A stretch of DNA of 55,100 bases from a virus, in the IMG/VR virus record IMGVR_UViG_3300045256_000036, positions 1 through 55,100 of that record, one strand, 5' to 3'. The notes below the pieces were generated by a model. That model had not been told where the DNA came from. It worked only from the letters and a program-made list of their open reading frames with translations, and searched no databases. Positions 23,896-29,890 of the stretch are shown here, in pieces. The number at the start of each line of letters is the position of its first letter. The first letter of the stretch is position 1. The translations under genes and the position numbers were made by a program.

Positions 23896-25500
23896 CTATC
23901 TCACTTGGTACGTGGATAAAACCGGTCTATTTCCTCCTGCTAACGCTTTCTGCTGGTAAAGAAGTACGGGTGCAAAGGCAAGGGCTAGTGCGTCGGCCCT
24001 ATCTGGAGATGGTAAGCCTCTCTTGGCCATCTCTTCTTTCGTTTCTACTTGAATCTTGCCTCGACTGTCGTGCGTATACTGCAGAGCTGTTAGCTGTGCT
24101 TGCGTCCGGTTGTCGAGTAGAGGACCGATTTCTCCTTCTCGTAACCTTTCCCGAAGAGCCCAGAAGATCTCGTCTCGTAAGAAACGAAATCTTTCTTTAT
24201 CAGTAGGAGAGGAGCCAACAATGACAGCGTTGATATTAACGCCAGGACAAGTTTCCCGAAGTCGGTCAGCTACACCGGCGCCAATACCAGTTGCGTCAAC
24301 GTTAACGCATTCTACTGAGTAATCAACTACCATCCTTCTAATTCTACCAGCAGTCTCCATGAGATCTACTTTACGCCAGAATTCACTATGAAGGATGTAT
24401 GGGCCCTTCCTAATATAGACTGCAGACTCCGCCGAGCCATACCTGGCAATATCAGCTCCCAGTGTAACACGCTCCTGGTGTATGATAGGTCGCCAGATTG
24501 CAGATTGTGAAGGGTTGAATTGAGTGATGATTACATCACGAGGGTTGATTCTAACGTTGATGAATCGATTCCTAGCGGACTCGACCCAGCTTAGAGCTAT
24601 AAGTGACTTATCACTCTGATCGGGGAACTCGCCGAGAACGCGACTCTTGAAGAGAGGAGAATCAGCACCCCATTCCCTCTCTCGATCTCTTACCCACTTA
24701 GGCTGAACAAGTTTAGGAGCAATCGCTTGAGGTATCCGCTCTCCTGTGAAGTTGGGACTATCGAGTGCACTGATGTGAACTGTTTTATAGATGTCCCTGA
24801 GCGAATGGTGCGTGTCGTAGAACTTGCCAGACGTCGAAGTAGGGTTTCCGATCATCATCAGAATGGCGTATTCATTGGTAAGGATACCTTCAATAACTTC
24901 GAAGATTTCCTCAGCAACGCCGGCTGCCTCATCAACGATCACCATAATGTGACCGCCTTGAGGGTGGAAGCCCTGGAACTTGTTACCGTCATCGGTAGCA
25001 AATCCCATAGCATACCACTGATCGGAGAGTTCGAGCATCGTAGTTAAGCAGCGGCCTGGGAGGCCCGCTCTTGCATGATGCCCTCTAATCTCACGCCACA
25101 ACAGCTCTTTGACCTGACGAGCTGTTGGTGCTGTAGTGATCAGGATTGAATTTTCAAAGGAGTACAGATGCCACAATCCCGCGGCTGCACAGATTGCGGT
25201 CTTTCCAACCCCGTGACACGATCTAATCGAAATCCGTGAATGGTCCTTCAACGCATTCAGGATCTCTCGCTGCTTGCTCCAAGGGAAGAAGTTCAGTTCG
25301 TCCCTCACAAAAGCTATCGGGTTCTTCTGGTAGACTGAGTAGTCCTTCCCCAGAGTCGGTTTCTGATCTGAATTCAGCGTCGATGAATTCAGTTCGATCC
25401 CCCTCGCCTCCAACTCCTTCGTCAATGCCAGGAGTTCCTGCTCTAGCGAGGGTGCGCTGGATCTCTCTAACCCGGGCAACAATCTGTTCGGGAGTGGCAT
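23896..25500 (-). CDS. terL: Terminase large subunit
   Basis: A 534-aa protein with all the main parts. The adenine-binding region is NPIAFVRDELNFFPWSKQREIL (about residues 60-82), the Walker A is SCHGVGKT (about 94-101), and the Walker B is VIVDEAAG. A coupling region follows, then an RNase H-like nuclease with GADIARYG, VNVDATGIG and SPDRADALALAF supplying the acidic cluster. It cuts and pumps DNA into the prohead. The ATG at 25500 lies inside the small-subunit gene. The first ~93 codons overlap that gene in another frame, and the conserved adenine-binding segment falls in the overlap, so the overlap is real. Confidence 0.9.
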   Translation of the reverse strand: MPLPNRLLPGLERSSAPSLEQELLALTKELEARGIELNSSTLNSDQKPTLGKDYSVYQKNPIAFVRDELNFFPWSKQREILNALKDHSRISIRSCHGVGKTAICAAAGLWHLYSFENSILITTAPTARQVKELLWREIRGHHARAGLPGRCLTTMLELSDQWYAMGFATDDGNKFQGFHPQGGHIMVIVDEAAGVAEEIFEVIEGILTNEYAILMMIGNPTSTSGKFYDTHHSLRDIYKTVHISALDSPNFTGERIPQAIAPKLVQPKWVRDREREWGADSPLFKSRVLGEFPDQSDKSLIALSWVESARNRFINVRINPRDVIITQFNPSQSAIWRPIIHQERVTLGADIARYGSAESAVYIRKGPYILHSEFWRKVDLMETAGRIRRMVVDYSVECVNVDATGIGAGVADRLRETCPGVNINAVIVGSSPTDKERFRFLRDEIFWALRERLREGEIGPLLDNRTQAQLTALQYTHDSRGKIQVETKEEMAKRGLPSPDRADALALAFAPVLLYQQKALAGGNRPVLSTYQVR

Positions 25501-25972
25501 TCTGTACCTGGTGGATCCAGTCGGGAAGTTCTCGAACTTTCCTTTGTATTTCGATTCCGAGCTTTGCAGCGTTTATTGCGTCTCTAGCATTATCAATAGG
25601 CATGTTCTCAAGGAACTCAACTGCCCTATCGATAAGCCTGTTTCCAACTTGGTAGTGCTTGTCGAGCATCGTGGCTACAGACTCTGCAGCCTTGCTCTCC
25701 ATCAACTCTCTGGCTTTCTGCCGTCGGAGGATGAGACGAGACTTCCACTCGTACCAGACTTCGTATCTTTGAACAGTTCTTCGAGCTAACCCGGTAGCAG
25801 CACAAGTTTTGGATATGTTACCACCATTGCTGAAGTAAGCCTCAAAGGCATCTAGGGTAATTTGTGTTTCTTGTCGTGGACCGCCACCTCTGGTAGGTCT
25901 ATTGGCACCTATCCAGTCGGTCTTAATATCTGCAGGTCCGCCGTAATCTCCAAGATCAATTAGGTTACCCAT
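25223..25972 (-). CDS. terS: Terminase small subunit
   Basis: A 249-aa protein. Residues about 45-75 form a helix-turn-helix (GGNISKTCAATGLARRTVQRYEV) for recognising packaging DNA. The middle is helical and probably oligomerises (NRLIDRAVEFLENMP, DAINAAKLGIEIQRKV). The last 80 residues are acidic and likely disordered (GEGLLSLPEEPDSFCEG), and are encoded by the same DNA as the start of TerL, in a different frame. It binds the pac or cos site and loads TerL. Confidence 0.8.
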   Translation of the reverse strand: MGNLIDLGDYGGPADIKTDWIGANRPTRGGGPRQETQITLDAFEAYFSNGGNISKTCAATGLARRTVQRYEVWYEWKSRLILRRQKARELMESKAAESVATMLDKHYQVGNRLIDRAVEFLENMPIDNARDAINAAKLGIEIQRKVRELPDWIHQVQNATPEQIVARVREIQRTLARAGTPGIDEGVGGEGDRTEFIDAEFRSETDSGEGLLSLPEEPDSFCEGRTELLPLEQAARDPECVEGPFTDFD

Positions 25973-25983
25973 GTACGCCTCGG

Positions 25984-26247
25984 TTACCGTTCTATTAACT
26001 CGTACAAGTCCTGTTCATCGAGTGGCACGCACTCCGTACTTAAACCCATTGAGTTGAGTGTGCTAACTAACTCATAAGGGTTGTTGACATAAATTTGTAC
26101 AGCCGTCTGCTTAAGGAGATCAGCCAGTCGCTCAACAGCCCTGGACTCGAATGAATTCGCCTGTCGAAGATCAATCAGCGCAGGACAGTCAGGTAGCGAA
26201 TATATGTCAACGCATCTGACGTCTCCTTGTGGGACTATGTTGTGCAT
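25984..26247 (-). CDS. First gene of the late operon, unknown function
   Basis: An 87-aa acidic alpha/beta protein (DLRQANSFESRAVERLADLLKQ, then MGLSTECVPLDEQDLYELIER). The ATG at 26247 follows AAAGAGAG, and the late promoter -10 lies about 40 nt upstream. It ends 11 nt before the terminase small-subunit gene, so it may help packaging. No known family. Confidence 0.6.
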   Translation of the reverse strand: MHNIVPQGDVRCVDIYSLPDCPALIDLRQANSFESRAVERLADLLKQTAVQIYVNNPYELVSTLNSMGLSTECVPLDEQDLYELIER

Positions 26248-26285
26248 CTCTCTTTATGGATTTGAGGTCCACTTAATCCATGATT

Positions 26286-26315
26286 ATTATATATCGGAAG
26301 CTCGGGAGAAATCAC
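26286..26315 (-). promoter_or_regulatory. Late promoter with an operator-like box in the spacer
   Basis: The minus strand shows TATAAT (26291-26286) preceded at 17-18 bp by TGATTT/GTGATT, with TTTCTCCCGAG inside the spacer, a variant of the TTTCTCCCATGG box in the early promoters. After the -10, TAATCATGGATTAAG closely matches the sequence after the 52.25 kb promoter. It drives the 26-kb late operon. Confidence 0.65.
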
Positions 26316-26328
26316 GCACATTATCTAT

Positions 26329-26341
26329 AAACTCCCATTGT
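26329..26341 (+). promoter_or_regulatory. Promoter-free operator-like site
   Basis: AAACTCCCATTG matches the spacer box of the promoters but has no -10 in the right place. It lies about 20 bp upstream of the late promoter, so a repressor bound here could act with the promoter-internal box. Confidence 0.45.
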
Positions 26342-26619
26342 GTATTTATTGAGTTCTTTTAGAGACATTATTGAGTGTTCCTGTAGTCCCGGTAATATGG
26401 TAGGAATATATGCCCAGCAAGGCGGCACAGCTCTAACGGAGGAGAGAACCAATCCCTGCTCACGGCTAGCTCCTCGGGCATCCAGCGACTTCGACTGTAA
26501 TAACTACAACATATATCTATAACTATTATTTATGATTATGAATATTCATATTCTAATCAATTTATTGAATAGCTAACTAACATATATTATGAACGAATGT
26601 TATAAATTATCCTCTCAAT

Positions 26620-26778
26620 TGGGGGGTTTGGGGGGGGTGGAGGAGGTTAAAATATTTATTTGTTAGATAGTCGTATTTAGGGAGATGAATATTCAATATC
26701 ATAAAATATAGGAAGGGAAGGAATATAAAAATATTCATATAATATATAAATATATACACTCCTCATCCCCCCCATAGA
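26620..26778 (-). repeat. AT-rich element B flanked by G and C runs (inverted copy of element A)
   Basis: Read on the minus strand it parallels 36-198: GATGAGGAGTG, then 34 nt identical to 64-97 (here 26750-26717), then TGAATATTCA, AACAAATAAA, and CCTCCTCC followed by C runs. The central part is diverged but alignable. It lies upstream of the late promoter, so elements A and B bracket the late operon in opposite orientation. Confidence 0.75.
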
Positions 26779-26916
26779 ACCCCCCCCGGGGGCCTTGGGG
26801 TGGTTCTCTAGATGCCGTCTGCAGTTAGCTGGTTCATGCTTAACTTTCAAGATGACGTCTCTTGTTGTCCGAGGGGACACCTATACGGAAAAAGTGCCCC
26901 CGTTGTGTGAGACGAT

Positions 26917-27008
26917 ATATTATCTATAATACATATATTTAGTAAATTTGTATTCATAAACGGAGTGTTAGTGGTAGATCGACTAAATATATGTATTATA
27001 GATAATAT
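26917..27008. repeat. 27-bp perfect inverted repeat with a 38-nt spacer
   Basis: Positions 26917-26943 and 26982-27008 are exact reverse complements over 27 nt. Five more outer pairs, some G-U, extend the stem to about 32 bp in RNA. The arms are AT-rich (ATATTATCTATAATACATAT...). Such an arm length can extrude as a cruciform or bind a protein dimer or multimer. A transcript would form a very stable hairpin. No terminator-like U run follows. Confidence 0.85.
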
Positions 27009-27033
27009 GTTGTGATTATATTGAGATGATATG

Positions 27034-27137
27034 ATGTTGAATAAATGTTGAGAAAATATGATGTTGAGTAAATGTTATGATATGTTGAGGAAATAAGATG
27101 ATCAGTTAATATAAATGTAGTTGCATGTTGAGATTGT
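27034..27137 (+). repeat. Five 13-bp iterons
   Basis: Copies of ATGTTGAGTAAAT start at 27034, 27045, 27061, 27082 and 27125. The first four vary at one or two positions (ATGTTGAATAAAT, ATGTTGAGAAAAT, ATGTTGAGTAAAT, ATGTTGAGGAAAT). The last keeps only the first half well. They precede a gene for a double helix-turn-helix protein, which could bind them. Replication iterons or an operator array are the two obvious readings. Confidence 0.6.
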
Positions 27138-27196
27138 ATATGTTAAGATGTATGTAGTTAAGTAATAGAGCTTAACTGATGATGAGAGGTGTTGAA

Positions 27197-27502
27197 ATGG
27201 AAAGGGAAGTGGTTATGGTTGGTGGTGTGAAGGTGGAGAAGGGTTCGAATGTTGAGAAGATGTTGAGGTTGAATGAGGAGGGTAAGACTGTAGGAGAGAT
27301 TGCTAAGTTGTTGGGGTTAAAGTATCAGGTAGTTTATAATAGTTTGAAGATGAAAGGAGTGGGAGTGAATTTGAAGGAAAAGGGAGAAAGTAAGAGTGAG
27401 AAGATTAGGAAGATGGCTAAGGAAGGTGTGAGTAAAGGAGACATTGCTAAGGAGTTGGGGATTAGTTATCAGTTTGTGTATAATGTGTTGAGTAGGAAGT
27501 AG
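27197..27502 (+). CDS. Protein with two YQxVYNxL helix-turn-helix motifs, regulator candidate
   Basis: A 101-aa protein from the ATG at 27197, which has GAGAGG at the right distance. An ATG at 27179 is in frame but has no ribosome site. It has two similar HTH units: EEGKTVGEIAKLLGLKYQ with VYNSL (residues about 27-50), and KEGVSKGDIAKELGISYQ with VYNVL (about 74-97). The same motif occurs in the 152-aa protein at 29314 and the 107-aa protein at 33098. The coding strand is almost free of C, unlike any other gene here, so it may have a separate origin. It is a candidate for binding the iterons just upstream or the genome-wide CTCCATGG boxes. A 7-bp inverted repeat precedes the gene. Confidence 0.7.
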   Translation: MEREVVMVGGVKVEKGSNVEKMLRLNEEGKTVGEIAKLLGLKYQVVYNSLKMKGVGVNLKEKGESKSEKIRKMAKEGVSKGDIAKELGISYQFVYNVLSRK

Positions 27503-27517
27503 TAGAGAGTTGAGATT

Positions 27518-27562
27518 AGGCTATAGCTTATATTGAAAGATATAGGCTATAGCTTAATTTTA
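27518..27562 (+). terminator. Hairpin terminator after the HTH gene
   Basis: A stem of about 15 bp forms between 27518-27533 and 27540-27555 (AGGCTATAGCTTATAT with its near complement, some G-U pairs) over a 6-nt loop, followed by TTAATTTT. It lies 16 nt after the stop of the HTH gene, so it would separate that gene from the two membrane peptide genes. Confidence 0.6.
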
Positions 27563-27579
27563 GGTGAAAGGAGAAAGTG

Positions 27580-27660
27580 ATGAATCCGGCAGTGTTGTTT
27601 ATGATCGTTTGTTTGGTAGCTCATATTGTTGTTGAGTTTGTGATCAGGTGGAGAAAGTAA
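27580..27660 (+). CDS. 26-aa membrane peptide
   Basis: A very short gene with a strong ribosome site (AAAGGAG, 6 nt before the ATG). The product is one hydrophobic helix (VLFMIVCLVAHIVVEFVI) with a basic end (RWRK), so it should insert in the membrane with the C-terminus inside. Its TAA overlaps the ATG of the next peptide gene (TAATG). Toxic or regulatory membrane peptide, or a superinfection function, are possible. Confidence 0.6.
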   Translation: MNPAVLFMIVCLVAHIVVEFVIRWRK

Positions 27661-27749
27661 TGAAAAGTGAAGTGTTGTTTGATCTGGCAGTGTTGGTTAT
27701 GTTGGTTTTAGCGATCGTAGCTTTAGTGATAGTGTTCGGAAGTAGGTAG
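27660..27749 (+). CDS. 29-aa membrane peptide
   Basis: The start codon overlaps the stop of the 26-aa peptide gene, so the two are co-translated. The product MKSEVLFDLAVLVMLVLAIV... is a single hydrophobic helix ending in GSR. Both peptides share a VLF start followed by a helix and may be relatives or form a complex. A strong terminator follows 8 nt after the stop. Confidence 0.6.
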   Translation: MKSEVLFDLAVLVMLVLAIVALVIVFGSR

Positions 27750-27756
27750 TGTTGAG

Positions 27757-27800
27757 ATTTTGTTGCGAGAATGTTGAGTTCTCGTGACAAAATTTTTCTT
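27757..27800 (+). terminator. Intrinsic terminator
   Basis: ATTTTGT (27757-27763) pairs with ACAAAAT (27787-27793) and CGAGAA (27766-27771) with TTCTCG (27779-27784), with a symmetric TG/TG mismatch and a 7-nt loop, followed by TTTTCTT. This is a textbook terminator ending the short membrane-peptide operon. Confidence 0.85.
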
Positions 27801-28065
27801 GCCCTTCGGGCACAACTTTTTATTCCAAACGTATGTTAGCTGCAAACTGTTAGCTGCCATTAAGGTATGATTTTCTCACTGCGTTCGAAAATCATGGTTA
27901 TTTGGTTGTTAGTGATACGAGGGGCATCCACTTCGCTTCGCTACGTTCCTCCCAAGCGAGGTTGTTAGTTTTCGCACATTCGAACATGGTTGTTAGTGTT
28001 CTGGGCTCCGCTTCGCTCCGCCCTTCGGGTTACCCGTAAGCCAAAGGCTTCCAGTTAAAACCTAA
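27801..28065 (+). other. Array of small hairpins separated by GGTTGTTAGT repeats
   Basis: No reading frame looks real. Hairpins include GCCCTTCGGGC (27801-27811) and ATGATTTTC/GAAAATCAT (27867-27895), with others around 27920-27948 and 28008-28050, several with CTTCG-type loops. The linkers repeat: TGTTAGCTGC at 27834 and 27848, and GGTTGTTAGT at 27904, 27960 and 27988. A structured non-coding RNA or a protein-binding array is possible. Confidence 0.5.
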
Positions 28066-28074
28066 TCGTTCCGA

Positions 28075-28385
28075 TTATCCCCCACCCCACAGGTCCCCCA
28101 ACCCCCATTATCCCCCACCCCCACCCCAGCGCCCCGGGCGGCGGCGCCCTCGGATGCACGCGCCTCCCATGCACGCCACGGCGCGCCCGAGCGGCGGATG
28201 CACCCGCGGCGCCCGGCCCAACCGGCCACGGCCGGCCCAGGGTCCGATGCACCCGCCGATGCACGCGCGGCCCAGGGCGCCAGCGCACCTGTGAGCCACG
28301 ACGCCCACGGCCCGGCCCGCCCACCCATGCACGGGCGTCCGATGCACCGGCCCGCGCCGACAGGAGGCCCGCCCGGCCCTATAGT
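28075..28385. repeat. GC-rich island with seven ATGCAC boxes
   Basis: About 300 bp of extreme GC content within an otherwise moderate genome. The first 60 bp are C runs on the plus strand (G runs on the minus strand, with GTGGGGGATAAT twice). The rest carries ATGCAC at 28154, 28169, 28198, 28247, 28259, 28327 and 28342, in the wider consensus SSATGCACSCGCS, partly in pairs 12-15 bp apart. Several frames stay open through it, but they lack ribosome sites and reflect composition only. Iteron-like origin, host-derived DNA or a structured RNA are possible. Confidence 0.65.
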
Positions 28386-28608
28386 AAAACTTTGGCGCTG
28401 GTCCGACCCTTCCGACGTGTCGCACGGCTCTGAGTGCCTCTTGAGGCTTCCCTTTCGATCCTTGGCTACGTACCATAAAACCATACCATATAGCTCCAGT
28501 TTATCTTTATCCCTGGAAGTAACCTTGGCTCCTTAGTCCTAACTTTTCGTACAACCTCGGCTTCTTTAACGGTCCAAAATAAATTTTGAGTACGACTATG
28601 AAAAGTAC
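28386..28608. other. Non-coding leader region before the first early promoter
   Basis: Roughly 220 bp without a supported gene. AACGGTCCAAAA at 28568-28579 is repeated at 29085-29096 upstream of the second early promoter, and both are followed by an AAATTTT-type tract, so this is probably an activator site or an UP-element-like region. Nothing else is recognised. Confidence 0.45.
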
Positions 28609-28638
28609 TTGTTTTCTCCCATGTTTTCGCTATATAAT
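28609..28638 (+). promoter_or_regulatory. Early promoter 1 with an operator-like box in the spacer
   Basis: TTGTTT (28609-28614), 18-bp spacer, TATAAT (28633-28638). The spacer holds TCTCCCATG, the box common to all promoters in this genome. AACGGTCCAAAA lies about 40 bp upstream. It drives the genes from 28702 on. Confidence 0.8.
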
Positions 28639-28701
28639 ATTTATATATAACTAACGAATGGATGTTAGTTATATAGTGTCCACTGGAAGGAACCAAACAC
28701 T

Positions 28702-28839
28702 ATGGATCCACAAACAGATCGCCTTAGAGAAGCGTTCAAACAGTTATCTCTTCCAAGTCTCTCAACCCTAAAGGAGAACCTAAGATGGATCGTCCAATCT
28801 GTCCGATCTGTGATGACGACACAGACAACATTAGAGTGA
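28702..28839 (+). CDS. 45-aa early leader protein
   Basis: The ATG at 28702 has GGAAGGA upstream. The product MDPQTDRLREAFKQLSLPSL... is basic and helical, with no known family. It overlaps the next gene by 55 nt in another frame, and that gene's ribosome site lies inside it. It may be a true small protein or act mainly to couple translation of the 73-aa gene. Confidence 0.45.
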   Translation: MDPQTDRLREAFKQLSLPSLSTLKENLRWIVQSVRSVMTTQTTLE

Positions 28840-29006
28840 TGCATCCGGGCGATCGTGAAACGATGCCATTCTACGTAGGCACCTGGTGTGCCTGTGGATG
28901 TATCTTCAACGAAGTAGACAAGACAGTCTATGTCATAGGAGACGCCTTAACTGACGCGCAAATCCAGTTAATCAAAGACAAACGGAAGGAGAACCTGTTA
29001 AAATAG
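28785..29006 (+). CDS. 73-aa zinc-ribbon-like early protein
   Basis: A small protein with two cysteine pairs: CPICDDD (residues 5-11) and CACGCIFNE (about 34-42), which would bind one zinc ion. The start follows AAAGGAG at the correct spacing. First substantial gene after early promoter 1. Zinc-ribbon early proteins of phages often bind host proteins or nucleic acid. The exact role is unknown. Confidence 0.6.
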   Translation: MDRPICPICDDDTDNIRVMHPGDRETMPFYVGTWCACGCIFNEVDKTVYVIGDALTDAQIQLIKDKRKENLLK

Positions 29007-29024
29007 CTCAACAAAGGCCCCATG

Positions 29025-29037
29025 GGAGAAACCACGT
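29025..29037 (-). promoter_or_regulatory. Promoter-free operator-like site
   Basis: On the minus strand GGTTTCTCCCATGGGG matches the spacer box exactly, in reverse orientation relative to early promoter 2, about 90 bp upstream of it. No -10 is associated, so it resembles a stoperator or an auxiliary operator. Two copies of CCACGTCAA follow. Confidence 0.5.
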
Positions 29038-29124
29038 CAACCACGTCAACCACACCAAAAAATCACAGCTCCCAAGGCGTGATGAACGGTCCAAAAGAAA
29101 TTTTTGCCCTCCCAGCAAAAGTAC

Positions 29125-29155
29125 TTGATTTCTCCCATGGGCTTTGCTATATAAT
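29125..29155 (+). promoter_or_regulatory. Early promoter 2 with an operator-like box in the spacer
   Basis: TTGATT (29125-29130), 19-bp spacer containing TCTCCCATGGG, TATAAT (29150-29155). AACGGTCCAAAA lies about 30 bp upstream. It drives tRNA-like element E1 and the 152-aa HTH gene. Confidence 0.8.
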
Positions 29156-29194
29156 TATAGTGATGAAGCAACACATCACATACATCAAATAGTG

Positions 29195-29241
29195 ATCTCA
29201 TAGGTTACAGGCCTCTCGAGAGTTCGATGCTCTCATGAGAT
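29195..29241 (+). ncRNA. tRNA-like element E1
   Basis: A 47-nt fold: ATCTCAT (29195-29201) pairs with ATGAGAT (29235-29241), 7 bp. The D-like hairpin is AGG-TTACAGG-CCT. The T-arm GAGAG-TTCGATG-CTCTC (29218-29234) stacks directly on the acceptor stem with no gap. The loop TTCGATG fits the tRNA TTCRANN rule and the D-like loop ends in GG, the partners of the tRNA elbow. There is no anticodon arm and no CCA. It lies 73 nt upstream of the HTH gene, early in the leader of promoter 2. Small hairpins follow (GCGC-TACGA-GCGC). Confidence 0.75.
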
Positions 29242-29313
29242 ATGCGCTACGAGCGCAACTCGGCTCCTTAAGCTAAAGTAATTAAGGTAGCCAACCTTGA
29301 CAGGAGAAGAACG

Positions 29314-29772
29314 ATGAGCAAGCGCAACAACAGCGGCGCTAACACCTCGATCGTCGTGACGGCGAAAGCAGGAACGAAGACCGAGAAGATCCTTGAGGCG
29401 TACAGCCGACTTGGATCGGTTAAGGCCGTCGCTGAAGAACTCGGGATCAAGTACCAGCACGTTTACAACACGCTGCGTATGAAGCAGATCCAACCCAACA
29501 CGACTCGCTCCAACAACGGTGTCTCGCTCTCCGATGAGATCGTCAAACTTCACGGATTGGGCAAGACCACCGGCGAGATCGCGAAGATCCTGAGTGCTCG
29601 AGAAGATCGGCAGGGCAAACCGGTTTCGTATCAGCAGGTTTACAATACGCTGAAGAATCGGGATCTACTGCCGAATCGCGCCGAAGCTGCTTCCGTCGAG
29701 ATCGAGATCGATCCGAGCAGCTTCATGTCGATCGATGACGAAGCTGAAGAGATCGCGCCTGATCTCGCCTAA
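29314..29772 (+). CDS. Protein with two YQxVYNTL helix-turn-helix motifs
   Basis: A 152-aa protein, first gene after early promoter 2, with GGAGAAG before the ATG. HTH unit 1: RLGSVKAVAEELGIKYQHVY (about residues 33-52). HTH unit 2: LGKTTGEIAKIL, an insertion (SAREDRQGKPVS), then YQQVYNTLK (about 83-120). The acidic tail is about 20 residues long. Same domain family as the proteins at 27197 and 33098. The predicted DNA-binding activity and the operator-bearing promoter suggest a regulator of early genes, possibly autoregulated. Confidence 0.7.
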   Translation: MSKRNNSGANTSIVVTAKAGTKTEKILEAYSRLGSVKAVAEELGIKYQHVYNTLRMKQIQPNTTRSNNGVSLSDEIVKLHGLGKTTGEIAKILSAREDRQGKPVSYQQVYNTLKNRDLLPNRAEAASVEIEIDPSSFMSIDDEAEEIAPDLA

Positions 29773-29789
29773 CAGCCTCAACAACAGAG

Positions 29790-29838
29790 AAGCCTGAGGG
29801 ATAATGGCCCCAAGAGAGTTCAAAGCTCTCACAGGCTT
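29790..29838 (+). ncRNA. tRNA-like element E5
   Basis: AAGCCTG (29790-29796) pairs with CAGGCTT (29832-29838). D-like hairpin GGG-ATAATGG-CCC, T-arm GAGAG-TTCAAAG-CTCTC (29814-29830), with a single A between T-arm and acceptor strand. The central segment AGGGATAATGGCCCCAA is nearly identical to that of E6. Two perfect hairpins follow: GTTAGC-AATCGG-GCTAAC (29840-29857) and GTCGC-ACAAC-GCGAC (29860-29874), then the 64-aa gene. Confidence 0.75.
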
Positions 29839-29890
29839 TGTTAGCAATCGGGCTAACTAGTCGCACAACGCGACATAACACTCAGAGAAG

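Larger units (their letters stand above)
26316..27196. other. Non-coding control region between late and accessory genes
   Basis: About 880 bp without a credible gene. From left to right it holds an operator-like box (26329), an AT-rich stretch with the palindrome ATGAATATTCAT (26538-26549), element B with its G and C runs (26620-26778), more G/C runs (26781-26801), the 27-bp inverted repeat (26917-27008), five iterons (27034-27137) and a 7-bp inverted repeat (AGTTAAG/CTTAACT, 27156-27177) just before the HTH gene. The combination of AT-rich DNA, palindrome and iterons suggests a replication origin or partition site. Confidence 0.6.

Noticed and set aside
27650-27660. Operator-like box on the minus strand (TTTCTCCAC) near the membrane peptides.
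   Set aside because: It overlaps a coding end and lacks ATGG. One such match is expected by chance.
28055-28536. Overlapping open frames of 89-140 codons on both strands of the GC-rich island.
   Set aside because: They exist in several frames at once, lack ribosome sites, have no protein-like periodicity, and vary only in low-complexity Gly, Ala, Pro and Arg. They are a product of base composition.
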